Source: Acanthornis magna (Eukaryota; Chordata; Aves; Passeriformes; Acanthizidae). From it: a stretch of DNA of 64,000 nucleotides. Location: positions 1,488,001 through 1,552,000 of the forward strand of contig JAWUZG010000001.1 of NCBI GenBank assembly GCA_036785705.1, written 5' to 3'. The position numbers and the translations under genes were made by a program. This document shows positions 14,141 to 26,670 of the stretch, one piece after another. Every line of letters starts with the position of its first letter. Positions within the stretch are counted from its first letter, which is position 1. Below the pieces are notes generated by a model. It was given only the letters and a program-made list of their open reading frames with translations. It had not been told where the DNA came from and ran no database searches.

Positions 14141-15179
14141 ACTCATTATTCTGGAAACAGTAAAATTTCTTACCATTCTCATTTAATTTTTGAAAGATCT
14201 CTTCTGCAGTTTCTCCTCTCTGACACAACAAAGACATGTCCATTCCTAGAGCACTGTTTAGGCTCTGTGTATTGTGGCAGTACTTTATTTGGAAGGGGCA
14301 TGAAGCACCAAATTTGAGCTTGTGTGGTTCATGATGTGTCAAACAATGCTGATATACAAAAAAAGCTGTTTTCCTTTCAATGAAAACTAAAAAAAAAATA
14401 AACTGTAGCAATCCAGAAAGTGTGTTTCTGTCTGTTAAAAGTTTGACAGTGACACGTGGCTGTGAACAGCTAGGAGAGATTTGAAATGGTCTGAATCTTT
14501 ATTTGTTAAAGCTGAAATATAATCTTTATTTCTAAACACACACACAGCATCACAGTTGTGCTCCAGCTTTTAGTTTCACCCCAAAAAGATGCATTCATCT
14601 CACACGGGGCCAGAACTGTTACACAGGTGTTTTTTATGTGCACATTTGCAGACATAAATCATGTACACAATATCTTTGGTTTATGCTGAAGGAATCCCAA
14701 AGCATCTGAAAAGTCACACCTGAGGAGGCTACATGAAGAAACAGTAAAGCCACTCCTATGAAAAGTAACAGGTAGATAATTCACAGTCCTTTGCCTAAAC
14801 TTTGTCCTCCTACACATTGGCACACTTCATCTTACACACCCCAGTGCTGTGAAAATGGCAATAACAAATGTAACTTCTGAGCCGGGTAAGAAAACTTGTT
14901 TGTTTATGCCTTTTTTGCAGTTCCTTCGCTCCTACATAGATGCATCAAGCCCTAGGGCAGTTATCATAAAAAGGATGGAAAGCAGGTTGGAAATCCCGTT
15001 AGGATTCCACACAGGGGTCTCTGAGCACTCCCCAGCTGCAAAAAAATTCAACATTTCAGCCCATCCCTTGGGACTGTGGAGGCAGCACCACTCCTTGTGG
15101 AGAGAGACACTTGGAGCGGGAGCTGCTGTTCCACCTACTCTGAACTGAAGTAGTAAGAGATTTTTTTGGCCATAGGAAT

Positions 15180-16060
15180 TGCAAAACCATGAGACCAGAT
15201 AATTGGCATTTAAAATATTGCCAGGATCATGTAAAATGGTGCTTTATTTACTTATCATTCAGAAGAGTTTATTTAATTTTTCTTTCGGTGGTAACAGTTA
15301 GAATAAATGTGCCAGTGTTACAAAAAGCATAATAATACATTGTTTTTATGAGGAAACGGAGCTCCAGAGGATATGATGGTTTGATTTTGTGCACATTTTC
15401 TGCAGTAAACATTTTTGCCGTTCCTTCTTTTTTTTTCCCCCCTCTTTTTTTTTAGTACTTTATTTTTCCTGCTTGGTTTAATGCAGCATATCCTTCTCTA
15501 AATTTAGTGGGAAGTGTAAATGTATGTAATGCTTTTTCTGTGGTTAGAAAATACATGTAGCATTAAGTTATTAAAGCTTGACTTTAAACTATGTCTTGGG
15601 CTAATGATTTTACAGTATAATTGCTTTAGTTAATTTGAAGGCAGGTATACATACAGCTTATTCCATTTTGGCACTATAAAGTTTGCCATTGGTATTATAC
15701 CTCATTTTTTATATGATTTACATAATTTGTGAAACAGATTTAATACTTTGTGTGTGAGCTAATTAGTTTCTGGTTTAGAGCCTTATTGTATGTTCATTGG
15801 GTTCTGAACACCTTTTACAGTAGCACAGAAGGTCATTGTTGCATCTAAATTCTTTGTAGAGCAATCAATCCCCTTTTAATAAAATAAGTTGCATAATTTT
15901 TACTGTAATTAAATTGGGTTCTGCGGAATTGTTTTCAGCTGTAAATTTGCTGAATTGGAAGAAATATGTGGTGATGTGTTAATTACTGAGTTGTGCTCTT
16001 TCCCTTGTTTTGGTATAGTTTGAGACTACTGGACTTTACATGAGTGTAATTTTTATATTT
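15180..16060. other. Candidate conserved noncoding block (intron 2)
   Basis: About 0.9 kb of AT-rich sequence without transposon similarity or coding potential. It has many TAAT-type homeodomain sites (for example TTAATTACT near 15979 and CTAATTAG near 15759). The texture resembles vertebrate conserved noncoding elements, but no alignment was available. Confidence 0.3.
15422..15454 (+). repeat. Polypyrimidine tract ending in TAG
   Basis: T runs interrupted by C6 and ending TTTTAG look like a strong 3' splice acceptor, but no open coding segment or TAF3 similarity follows. It is listed as simple sequence only. Confidence 0.6.
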
Positions 16061-17700
16061 TTTATGTTTACCTTGGAGAACTCATAAGGGGTGTCCAGCT
16101 TTTCCTGGTAGAAGAGGAGAAAAAAAAGGAAAAGAAACATTTCTAGTAGAACTTAAACAACTTTCTGCCTCACTTTTAGAAGATTCCATGTTAGCATATC
16201 CCTAACATTTATTGCCAGATGACAGCAATACCTGAGCTCCTCAGCAGGTGACGAGGGCCAGGTTGGGAGGGTGAGCTAAATGTCCCTTTTCCAGGGCAGT
16301 GGAGCCCCTCTGTGCACAATGAGCATCTTACAGTCATGTTACACACCAGCCCAAAGCAGTTCTTTTCCTCTGCTATGTGATTTTTACATGAGGGCACATG
16401 CTGGCTGTTTTCCTCTCCCAGGAATTGTTTTCTTGGCTGCCGCCATCCCGTGTTTAACAGCACTGTGCAGCTTTGACGGCTCTGGGCTTATTAGGAGTCT
16501 AAACAGTCTCCTGTATCCTTTGTGTCAAAATGAGTGAAAGCTTTGGAAATCATTTTGGGATTCACTGAGCAGGAAAAGGACTTGCTCGAAAGAGTCAGAC
16601 CCTGCAGAAGGGCTGACTTCCCAAGTTCAAAATGGACAGTAGCAATTTCCTTCTGAAAGTTTTCTGCATCTATTCCCTGTGCTAACTCAGACTTCTAACT
16701 TAATCAAATTATTTCTGTACACCAATTATTTATTTTAATTTGGGCTTTACTTGTCTGTTTCTACCTCTCTTTTTCCCTGTGTCGCTCTCACGTGCGTGCT
16801 TGTGCTTTTTAACTTGGTAAAGTAGTTGCACTTAGTACAGATAAAGTTAATGAGACAGAACCGGAACACAGCACAGGTATTTACCTTCCCTCTGTTTGTG
16901 TGCTGTCAGGAGCTGGTTCTGGGATTTTTGTACTCTGTGTATAACCCTGATCTGCTAAACACATTTTGTGGGAGAAGCGAATATCACCAGTTGCCTTCGT
17001 GCTCTTTGCCGAAGTGCATCTGATTTCATTTAACAGCGCACACAAAGTCTCTTATGCAGAACCACCATCGAGGGGTTTTGATTATTTATAAGAACCTCTA
17101 ACCAAGACTGTGTTTTTCTTATATGTTTACATGTATACATAGCTGCAAAAAAATTAAGAACAGGAAAAACTGACTTTTTATTGTATTTTCAGCCATTCTT
17201 GCTCAGCATAGAGGCTGTTAGACCTTTGCAATACAATTATACCAGTGGAAGCCTTTAAGGCATTTATTTCCAAATGGGAATATTGTTTCTCCTCCTTTAA
17301 ACAATTAGATGAAGTGTAATCTCACCTTCTTCCTGTGGAATGCCACACTTTTATTGCTATCATTTATCAGTAGCGAGATGCAAATAAGACATAAGCTTGG
17401 GAGTCTGGCTCAAATAAAACTAGATTACATTGATTCTTGTGTGCTACAGAATGAAATGGAAAATCATCTGACAGCCAATCAGTGCTCATCAAAGCAGTTT
17501 TTAAAGAATAAAAGCTGAATACATACAATATAAATTCCTTATCTTGTTTATTTGATGTACACGTGCAGTTTGAAAGTCAGAAACGTGATAAAAATTGCAG
17601 CTAATTGTGTGAGATAGTGCCGGTTATTTTCATTATGGGTTTAAAATGTGAGGTGTAGCTTGGGCTAAAAGCAGTTTCAGAGCACACAGAAACTTTGGAA

Positions 17701-17808
17701 ATCATAGAATCATAGTCCTGAGTTGGAAGGGACCCACAAGAAACATAGAGTTCAACTCCTGGCCCTGCACAGGACAGCCCCAAAAATCACACCGTGTGTC
17801 TGACAGTT
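17701..17808 (-). mobile_element. CR1 LINE 3' fragment, short
   Basis: ATCATAGAATCATAGTCCTG is followed by AGTTGGAAGGGACCCACAAG and CCTGGCCCTGCACAGGACAG. It is the same subfamily type as the copy at 2161-2450. Confidence 0.85.
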
Positions 17809-20800
17809 TATTGATGGACACGTAAAGGTGGAGGGGAAAAGAAACCAAACAAAAACTCAAAACCTTCACATCACTGACAGCAAATGAAAGAGAGTGAAAA
17901 ACTGAGGTTTTGTCCATGTAGCAAGTTAATGATTTTCTTCTTAAAAAAAAAAAAGTTTCCCCATCCCCCTGCACTGCTCAGGAGACAAGACGGCTGCTGA
18001 TTTCTTAAAGCCTTAAAGTTAGCTGACCTCCTTGCTGAACCCGACTTTAATGTAAACATTTTCTTGAGATGGTTCGTAGCAGGGCCAGCAAATCTGGAGA
18101 ATATTAGTGGCGCTGTGTTTGCGGGAAGCAGGAATCCCTTGGTAATTCTCAGGAGCTCTTTTCCAGGCCAAGACAGCCTGAGACACAGTTGTGTTTTCAG
18201 TTTTGCAGGGTTCGTTGGTAATGCCCTGTGTATCTTTCTAAAATGTAATTAGTAAAACACATAATTAGTTTTTGCTTTGAAGTTGAGTTTTTCTTCCTTG
18301 CTTTCACTCCGCTAAAACTCTTTATCTCCCCCCACCAAAGGTAAATAATTTGATAGCGCAATATTGGCGTCGATTTAGTTGTCGGCGTTTTGGCGTTGGT
18401 TTATGAATCTAAATGGAAGAGAGAAATTAGAGCAGGGCTTTCTCCAGATCGCCTCTTTGCAGGAATATTAAGTTCCTTTTAATGCTCCATGCTTAAGTGA
18501 AACACATGGCTGCTGTCTCAACCCCAGTATTTTGAAGAAAAGTTTTATTCTTGTTTGGGTGCTTGCACTTCTTCTGTACAATAGGAATTGGTTACAATGT
18601 CTGTGTCATCATGTGGAGTCTTTTGCAGGTAGAAGCTTGGAGCTGAATTTCTAAATTTTCCTTACCTGTTTGCCTTTTTTAAAAAAGATATGTTGCATTT
18701 ATCATAAGCTTGATCAGCTGCTGAAATAAGATATAATACTTAGCATTTCTTGCTTTTCAGCTTCGAAGCACTTTTCACGCATTAGCTGATCTCCCTGGCG
18801 TCCCAGTCTGCCCAGTACTCACTGCTGTGCAGCAGCAGGCTCAGACTGGGTGCACTGGTGGGCAGGAGCCTGATGGACATCAGGGTTTATTACCCCCTAG
18901 CACATGTTGTATTTCACTAACTGTAAAAATCTTAATTTTACCTGCAGGGGAAAAAAAAAATTGCCCAGAAGAAACCTGTGCCTCATACGGGCAGTCCTTG
19001 CTGTCACTGCATGTTGCGTTTTAATCTAATTGGGCTCAGTCGGTTTTCGCAATAGGTGAAAAAATTGAGAGAATAGAGAGATCGATGAAAGGAAACTCTG
19101 TGTGTATTAGATTTTTTTTGTTGTTAAAAAAAAATACATCAAAGTTGCTTTTTTGTTTTGGAAGGAAACTTTACAGTTCTGCTATTGAAGTGTCTGAAAT
19201 CCAGCTTTCACTTTCAGCACAGGGCACAGAGATGCAAACCTCCCTTTAGAACTCTCACTTAAATTGCTGAGAAAACTTGCAGAAATGAAAGGGGAAGAGG
19301 GAGAAAGTCAAAGACTGATGTTTTCTGCTTTTACTGTTTCATTTTAATTTAGAGAAGTATGTAAAAATTCCCGTGAACAGCATAAAACCTGTGCTTTTGC
19401 AGAGGTAGAGCAGAACCCTGCCAAAATGTTATCAATATTGGCTGGTTTTCTGAGATGAGCTGCATCAATTAATTGTTCTCTCACCCTACTACCCCACTTT
19501 CTGTAATCATGGACTGTGCCCTGCATTTTCTGGAGCAAAGGTTCTCTTAATATATTTTTTTTTTAGGTTTTAGGGTACATTGAGCACATTGGACACTGAT
19601 TGGAGCATATGCAACTTCCTGAAATATAAATAATAATGTAAAGGCTTTATATTATTGCATAATATTTTGACTGGCATTTCTTTAAGTTTGTTTTTCCCAG
19701 GTTTTGATCACAGATATGTTTAATTGGTGTTAAAATTGGCTGTTGTGTGTTTTGGTTGTCGTGGTTTGTTTAATATCTCCTCTTTGCAGTTGTCCTAGTT
19801 TTACCATCTTGAAAGATGGTTTCTATTTAGTTCCCTTAATGTTTGCCACAGTTTGTTTTAAAACCCACAAATTTAGCTGAAGTGTTTGGTTTTTTACTTA
19901 GGAATGTTAACTTTAGAAATAAAAGATTTCCTGTTTATCAGCAAAAGTGTTTCTTCCCACTTGCTGGCATGATTTCGAAGATGGATTTTTTATTTCCTTC
20001 TCTTACACCACTTTTCTTTCTTGTGCTAAACATAATAAACCCTGAGCTATGATAAAGCTTATTTAACCCAAGTATACCTTCCTCACCTCAAATAAATACA
20101 AAATAAATTGGGCAAAAGAAAGAGATAATATTTTTGAATCAGACACAAACATCACTCTCTGTAAGATATTCATTGTACTGCAATAAATGGGGAAAATATA
20201 TTGAATTTATGCACACATGATTGACTTTTCATACAGTGAACCCAGGTTAAACATCTTGAATATGGAATATGAATAGAGCTAACATTTTCATATGAAGCAA
20301 TAATGAAAATTAACAGAGCTCCATTTCGACTGATAGCAAAGAACATTTGATACTCCAAGGCATAAAATGTGTTTAGTACTTGGGTTTTGTTAAGCTTGAC
20401 AGAAGCCAGGAAACAGGATGGTACAACTGCTGCATAAAGGCTGCTTCTGTAGCCGATGACAGGCTCGGGGATGGAATTGGGGGAAAACAATAACACCACC
20501 CACTCGCCCCTCATTCCTTCCAGTAAGAGGAGAAGGCATTCATGGCTGTGTGTCGTCAATGGGATCGTCTCTGACAGCATCCGTCCTTGGGACCTGTGTT
20601 TTGTTCCCTGGCGCCAGGCTGCAGGCACAGGAGGGAAAAGCAAAACTCCTTCTCGTGGATTTTGCAGGAGCGATGCATGTGCTTTTATATTTTTTATGTT
20701 GTTTTGTCCCGTAATAGCCCTGGATGAAATGGGGTTTATTCCAGGTAATGGGGAGGATATCCTGATGCTTTCCTGCTTTAGGGAGGTGTGGGGCTCACAG

Positions 20801-22384
20801 ACCAGCTGCAGTTGAAATGGAGGTTGAGGCATTACTTGCTGTAGGTTCCTAACCCTGGTGGTCTCTCCTTCCCCCTCATGTCAGCATCTTCTAGTCGAGC
20901 TGCTCCGACAGGATAACCAGCCTGGACTTTGAGGACTCTTTTCCTGCAGAGATTTCAGTCCCTGATGAGCGTTACTTGTGGAGTCTGTGTGTGTTACTGT
21001 TTGATAGGCAGAAAAATCAGAAGTCAAAATGTGCAGGTCAGGCAAAACCAGCCTGAAACTTTATTTCTATTCCCTCCCCTCCCACCCCTTTCACCTCTAG
21101 CAGAAGCTCAAGTTGCTTTTCTCTTGCAGTCCTATAAATGCACTTGTTTCCTTAGTTGTAACCCTATAAATGCTCTTGTTTAACATGGGCTGTGTTTGAA
21201 GAGTTGACCTCTTATTTGGTTTTAGTGCTTTAAATTAAAAGTTTAAAGGTACCTAAAGATCATCTTAGAGAAAAACGTGGCCTGACAATTAAGGTTTGAC
21301 ATCTGAGCCTCTCCAGCTCCTGTGTACACAGGAGGAAACTTTCCTGAAGAGTCACACAAGGGAGGAATTCCTCTGGTCAGTGAATACAAGGCCCATAGAG
21401 CTCAGGGGGAAAGCTTGGCTTCCACTCAATTAAAATAGGTTCTTAATTGATCCTGTGCTAACCCAGAATGGGAGCTTTTTGCTTTCTTTCAAGGAGGTGG
21501 AAACAAAAATAAGTGAACAAGGACACTTGTCAGCTTCCAGGCTCCGGGTGTTTTCCAACTATGTCTGCTGAAAGGGCATTGTGATGCTTATGGTTTAGCC
21601 AACTTAATGATGATTTACACTAGCAACTTAAATAGATAGAACTTCCCAGTGAAACCGTAACTGAACCTCTATTAAAATTCCTTTGGACTGACCTAGAGAG
21701 TCTTGGAACTGTGTGTTTTAAATACAAATGTTGTATCAGCATCCAGGAGAGTTAGAGCCATTGAAGGGATGTCTGCTTCTGCACTAGCATAGAAGTGACC
21801 TGTTCTGTTCTTCATCAGCTTCAGCCAGTGTAAGTTGAAGGTCTTGGAACACTTAGCTTTGCAGTGAGTGTTTTCTGTTGTGTGGATCCTGTTAAATGAA
21901 TTTTAAACAGGTCTCTCTGCACATCTTGCAAGTTCGTTATTGTGAAGAGACTCTTACTTCAAGAGCTCCTTGAATTTGTGTCAAGCCTTCAGCTGATCCA
22001 GCAAACAGGCTTCTTGTATCATTTAATCTCAGCTTGTTCACCTGTGAAATAGGTGTTTTAACAGCTTAGTGTGATGTAATAGTTCAAAAATGCTTTTAGT
22101 GATCAGTATATCCAGCAAATAAGTAGAATATTGCATATCGAGAACTTGCTGTTGGGTGGTAGGACAATGGTGTATGTTATATTTGCTGAACATGGATGGT
22201 GTAGAAGGGACAGTGCAGTTGTGTTCTTTGGTATTGTGCGAGGATAAAACTTTTTAGTCCACCAATAAGGATAATGCACCTCATTTAAAAAGTTCTTTGA
22301 GATCCTGCACAGACTGTTGGAGCTATGCTTTCCTTGCTGTGCCAATGCCTTACCTCAGGAGGAAGATAAAGAACAGTTTGCAAT
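17809..22384. other. Intron 2 stretch, unique sequence
   Basis: It contains a CpG-retaining TTGGCG cluster at 18356-18400, a 19-bp direct repeat, and a long minus-strand open frame at 20170-20832 that I do not recognise. No splice-supported coding evidence. Confidence 0.5.
21131..21181 (+). repeat. Direct repeat of 19 bp, spaced 32 bp
   Basis: CCTATAAATGCACTTGTTT at 21131-21149 recurs at 21163-21181 with one mismatch (A to T). The spacer is unique sequence. It looks like a small local duplication. Confidence 0.8.
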
Positions 22385-22540
22385 TAGTGGATTGGGATTT
22401 GGGAGATGAGGGTCACACTTGCTTTGTGACCTTAGGTAGGTCAGTGCCTCCATAAATCAGTATTATTACAGTAATATTTCCTGTCCTTCAGCTTAGGTAT
22501 GTCTTCCATATTTGATTTGTTAACTGTTCTGACTGAGGGC
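22385..22540 (+). mobile_element. MIR-like ancient SINE remnant
   Basis: GATTTGGGAGATGAGGGTCA, then TTGCTTTGTGACCTTAGGTA, GGTCAGTGCCTCCATAAATC and an AGTATTATTACAGTAATA segment match the order of the MIR core (tgtgaccttgggcaagtc, then the ataatagta tail). Confidence 0.5.
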
Positions 22541-23584
22541 TTTTCAGGTTAAGTCTGGACAGCATCTACCACAATGGAGTTCTGTTGTTAGCTGGGGTTT
22601 CCAAGATGCTTCTTTAATAAAAGCAATCATAAATTCATTGCTACTAGTATGTTGCAGCCTTCTTTTAAACATTGGCACATACGAGGTTACACTTTTTAAG
22701 GTGAGGTTGGACATAGAATCCTCACATGTCATTGCATGATGGTGTTGCCATCATGATTTATTTTTTCACATGCACCATATCATTAATATTTGATTTATCC
22801 TAACTCTGTAGAAAGGAAAAGACGGTGCATGAGGTGTGCACTCACAGCAGTGATTTGCTAGAGCTCTATTAGGCAAATCTGGGTCTACAAAACTACAGTA
22901 TATTAGTTTTGCTTGATATTTACATCCTAATATCTGCTTTAGTCATTGGTGTCGTTTTGTGGGTACTTGTGTATGTATGAGATTTTTTTCTCCTTGAATT
23001 TTACTCGTAATATTATACTCTGCATGGACATTTACATTGTACTTTACAGTCCAGAGGAACATTTTAGAAGAACAGTAAAAATTTAATCAGTGTATGTCAT
23101 GAGAATGAACCATGATTGATTTTCTGTTCCGGCAGGACGTACACAACCAGCAGATCAGCAGCTGGACCTATCCACTGTCAAAGCTCCTTCAGTCTTTCAA
23201 GAGCTAGCAACATCCCTGTCACTGTCTTGGGATGGTTTTGCATTAAATTTGTTGAATACTTAACAGAAATATATATAGAGAGAATTAATTTTAGCTGCAC
23301 ACCAGCAGATGGTCTGTTCTGTACATGGCCAGAGTTGTGCCTTGCATCAAAACTTGCTCGGGTGGAAAAAGGGTTTACTACTGTAGCAAAGCCCATAAAT
23401 AGAAATTTGAGGTCCAGAAAATGCTGCCCCAGATCATTTCTGTGGACTCCAATCGTGTTCACTTGTGCTTGATAAGGAGTGAGGCAAAGATTCAAAACCC
23501 TTGATGTATTCAAGTAGGAAACCTCATCTGTGCTTGTGGAAATGGGGCCAGTTAATTTATGTATATACCTTGTACAGCATGGCT

Positions 23585-23712
23585 TCAGCCACAGCCAGGC
23601 TGGATGGGGCTCTGAGCAGCCTGGGCTGGTGGAAGGTGTCCCTGCCCATGGCAGGGGTTGGAATGAGATGATCTTTAATGTCCCTTCCAACCCAAACCAT
23701 TCTAGGGTCCTT
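23585..23712 (+). mobile_element. CR1 LINE 3' fragment, short
   Basis: It reads GGAAGGTGTCCCTGCCCATG, then a GATCTTTAATGTCCC segment and CCCAACCCAAACCATTCT-type 3' end. The reading frames open on either strand across it are transposon by-products. Confidence 0.85.
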
Positions 23713-24849
23713 GGAGGATGGTGCCACTTTTTTTCACAGTGCTTTGACAGTCATGTAAGTTCTCCCTTACAGTATTTTATATTTTTTTGGATAACATGAG
23801 TGAATTCAGTGATACCATACCTAGTTTTCATGAAAAATCTCCAAAGAACCATTAAGAGAGGGTACCCAAGTGTTCCCACCTCTGCTTCATCACCAGTGGT
23901 GCAGCAAAACTGTAGTTACTTCCACTTCTGTTTTGCTTTCCCATGATTTGAGCAGGAGTGAGCAATGTAACCTAAACTTCTTTTTTCCTGAAGGCTGTGA
24001 CAGTCCAGGCCTGATAAATTTTAGCATGATAGAGAGGGAAAGCTATAACCTGCTGACACTGGGGGATATAATTAAAATGTGTAGGCACCCTGAATTACAG
24101 CTGTTGTGAGTGTTCCAGCTATCTTAATAATTGAAGACCTTTTAATAATTTTATATGTTCTTTATTAGCTTGGCCTTGAGCTTAGGCAGGACTTCAGTTT
24201 CAAGATAATTTTCTTGTCCTCAAAAGTTAAATTGCTTTCTTTAATATAAAGCATACAATAAGGAGTGCAATTGAAGAGCTGCATGCCTACTGAACCTGCT
24301 CTTTCAGCATGAGACTCCACTTGTTCGAAGCAGATCCGGAGGAACAAACACTCTTTTATTATTAGATGATAAATCCTTGATGCCCTATCACTGTTTTGGC
24401 TTTCAACCTTATTGAACTTTCAAGAGAAATGCCTCTGTTTATAACATGAACTGCCCAGTAGCATCCAAGTATCTGTCACTGCACTGTGGACTTGAATTTT
24501 TATTTGGTGAACCGTACTGTGCTGTGTTGTTCATAGTGTGTCTTGTGCTATACAGCTAAAAATCTGACTCATAGCCTGATGAAAAGCTGTAGAATGAGAT
24601 GTGGGGGTTACCATTTTCGTTACAGAATTCTGCAATTTATAGCTTCTAATAATTTTTAATTAAAGGAGTTGGTAAATTAAGATTGCTTCTTCTGAGTGCG
24701 TAAGAAAAAAAATAATATTTCTGCTGAAAGTTGTTGGGATACTTATTCTTAATTTACTGAAGTTTGTTGGGCTTTTTTCTAAAATACCAAAAAATGTACA
24801 TAAATGGGACTCACAAGAAGGCTGGGAGGAGGACTTTTCACATGGGCTT

Positions 24850-25095
24850 GGCATGATATGGGGGGAGTGGCCTTAAGCTGAAGAAGGGTAGATTTAGGTT
24901 GGATATTAGGAAGAAATTCTTTACTGTGAGGGTGATGAGGCCCTGGCAGAAGATGCCCAGAGAGGTTATAGACTCTTCATTCCTGGAGGTGCACTTGGGG
25001 CTTTGAGCAGCCTGGGATGGTGGAAGGTGTCCCTGCCCATGACTGGAAGGTTGGAACTGGATGATCTTTAAAAGGTCACTTTAAGCATCCTGTGA
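24850..25095 (+). mobile_element. CR1 LINE 3' fragment
   Basis: GGTTGGATATTAGGAAGAAA, GAGGGTGATGAGGCCCTGGC, and a GGAAGGTGTCCCTGCCCATG-type segment occur in sense order. The 3' end is decayed. Confidence 0.87.
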
Positions 25096-25284
25096 AGTCC
25101 TACTGAGAATATGATCCCTAGTTAAAAATCTGTGCTGAAGGCAAAAATTCCACGTGCTTTAGAAAATATTATTTATGACCACACAGAAACATCTCAATAA
25201 ATAGTGATAGCTCTAGCATCTGACTTTGAATGGAAAAGCAATTTGCATTTCTGCCTGTGTATTTGGCAAATTATGTTTCTGTGT

Positions 25285-25400
25285 TTGAATTCACCATTCT
25301 CAAGTAGTTTCTCCATCCTCTAGAAATGGGGAAACTGAGGCAAGGCTCTGAATTTATTTTGCAGACAACTAAGTTTAGAGGTAGCTGTAGTGAAGCAAAG
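25285..25400 (-). mobile_element. MIR-like ancient SINE remnant
   Basis: TAGAAATGGGGAAACTGAGG is close to the MIR core motif in reverse complement and lies in otherwise unique sequence. Only the core is recognisable. Confidence 0.4.
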
Positions 25401-26256
25401 ATAAAAGTTTAAATTCTCTGTCTCCTGGATCAGTGTCTTAGGCAGGGTTCCTGTGTTTTTTGCTTCCAAACTTTCCTTTGGGATACCCAGCTTGTTGCTT
25501 CAGCAGGAATCTGCTTTTGACACAGCAGTGGGGTACTCTGACAAGAAGCCTTTCTAGAATATTGATATCTTAGCCCACAGCACTGCATTTGTTTAATATT
25601 TGGTAAGGTATCAGCTGCGACAGTCAAATAGCAAAAACTTTCTTGTCATGGGACCTTTCTAGAGAGTTCTAGCACATGGTCAAGATCTGGTGTTTTATAA
25701 TGCCAAGAAGTGTCGTTAAAAGGCTTTATAAACCATCAGGCTTTAAGTGGTGCTTTTTGCTGCAGAGTATCAAATTGAGAGTCGACCATAATTTGGTTTT
25801 TAAGTTTGTCTGTTGAATGAGTCCCAATTTGTATAGATAATATATTGTGTGTTCAAGTGAGTGCTCCGCTTTTGTACATTCCCTTCCATTAAGAAGATGA
25901 GACCTTGGATAACTCGGAGTTTCAGATAATGTGGAATCAAATACGTTAGCAAGTCGTACTGTAACAAATCAGCACAATGACTATTTTATGTTTGAAGTGG
26001 AGATCATGTTTGGAGTGCCTGTAAATGTCTTGTTGGAAAAATCAATTCTGAGCATCTCCTTTCTCCACATTTTCATTCATTTTACCTCGAATGTATTTTG
26101 ACACAGAACATTCCAGTCTGTCCACATGCAGGGTTTAACTCTCCTGGTTTCTTTGAGCTTTACTCTCTTTATCACTCTTTACTCCAGAGTGATACCATGG
26201 TGGCTGAAAACAACATGTGATTTTGAAGGGCATATTTTCTAGTGCCTAATGACTTT

Positions 26257-26325
26257 ATAGAATCATATAGTTGTTAAGGTTGGAAAAGACCTTTAAAATC
26301 ATCACATTCAACTGTTGTTTGACTG
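26257..26325 (-). mobile_element. CR1 LINE 3' end remnant
   Basis: ATAGAATCATATAGTTGTTA and GGTTGGAAAAGACCTTTAAA form only the extreme 3' end of CR1 in reverse complement. Confidence 0.78.
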
Positions 26326-26554
26326 GTGAAACAGCGTAAGAAAAGCATGCACAGGAAGCAGCTGAAGAAGAAATTAAGCAACAAATCACACTTTTTGCTT
26401 TCTCAAGTCATCTCACTAGACCTCAGACTCCATATTTTTGGGAGACTTGCACCATGTATAGTAGTGCTGCTCGGATTGACAGAGCTTGTTTTATTTGGAG
26501 CAGGCAAATAAATAAATAAGGCTTCTTGGTACACTCAGAGAGCTCAAGGCACTT

Positions 26555-26670
26555 GGGGAAAAATATCAATAATCCCCATTTGATAGAGGGTGGGAGTCAG
26601 GCACGAAGCTGTGTCTTGTCAAGCACTGCCAAGCTGGTCACTGGCAGAGCAGGGCCTTCAAATCTGCTTG
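26555..26670 (-). mobile_element. MIR-like ancient SINE remnant
   Basis: ATCAATAATCCCCATTTGAT, then AGTCAGGCACGAAGCTGTGT and TGGTCACTGGCAGAGCAGGG keep the order of MIR in reverse complement. Confidence 0.45.

Larger units (their letters stand above)
8355..17700. other. Intron 2 stretch, unique sequence with simple repeats
   Basis: About 9 kb without a CR1 that I can recognise. It contains the quadruplex-type run, an AT palindrome, and two blocks (13230-13700 and 15180-16060) with conserved-element texture. No exon seen. Confidence 0.5.

Noticed and set aside
15422..15454. A strong polypyrimidine tract ending in TAG as a possible splice acceptor
   Set aside because: The sequence after it has no open conserved frame and no TAF3 similarity.
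23178..23690. A 170-codon minus-strand open frame
   Set aside because: Its beginning lies in a sense CR1 fragment and the rest resembles no family.
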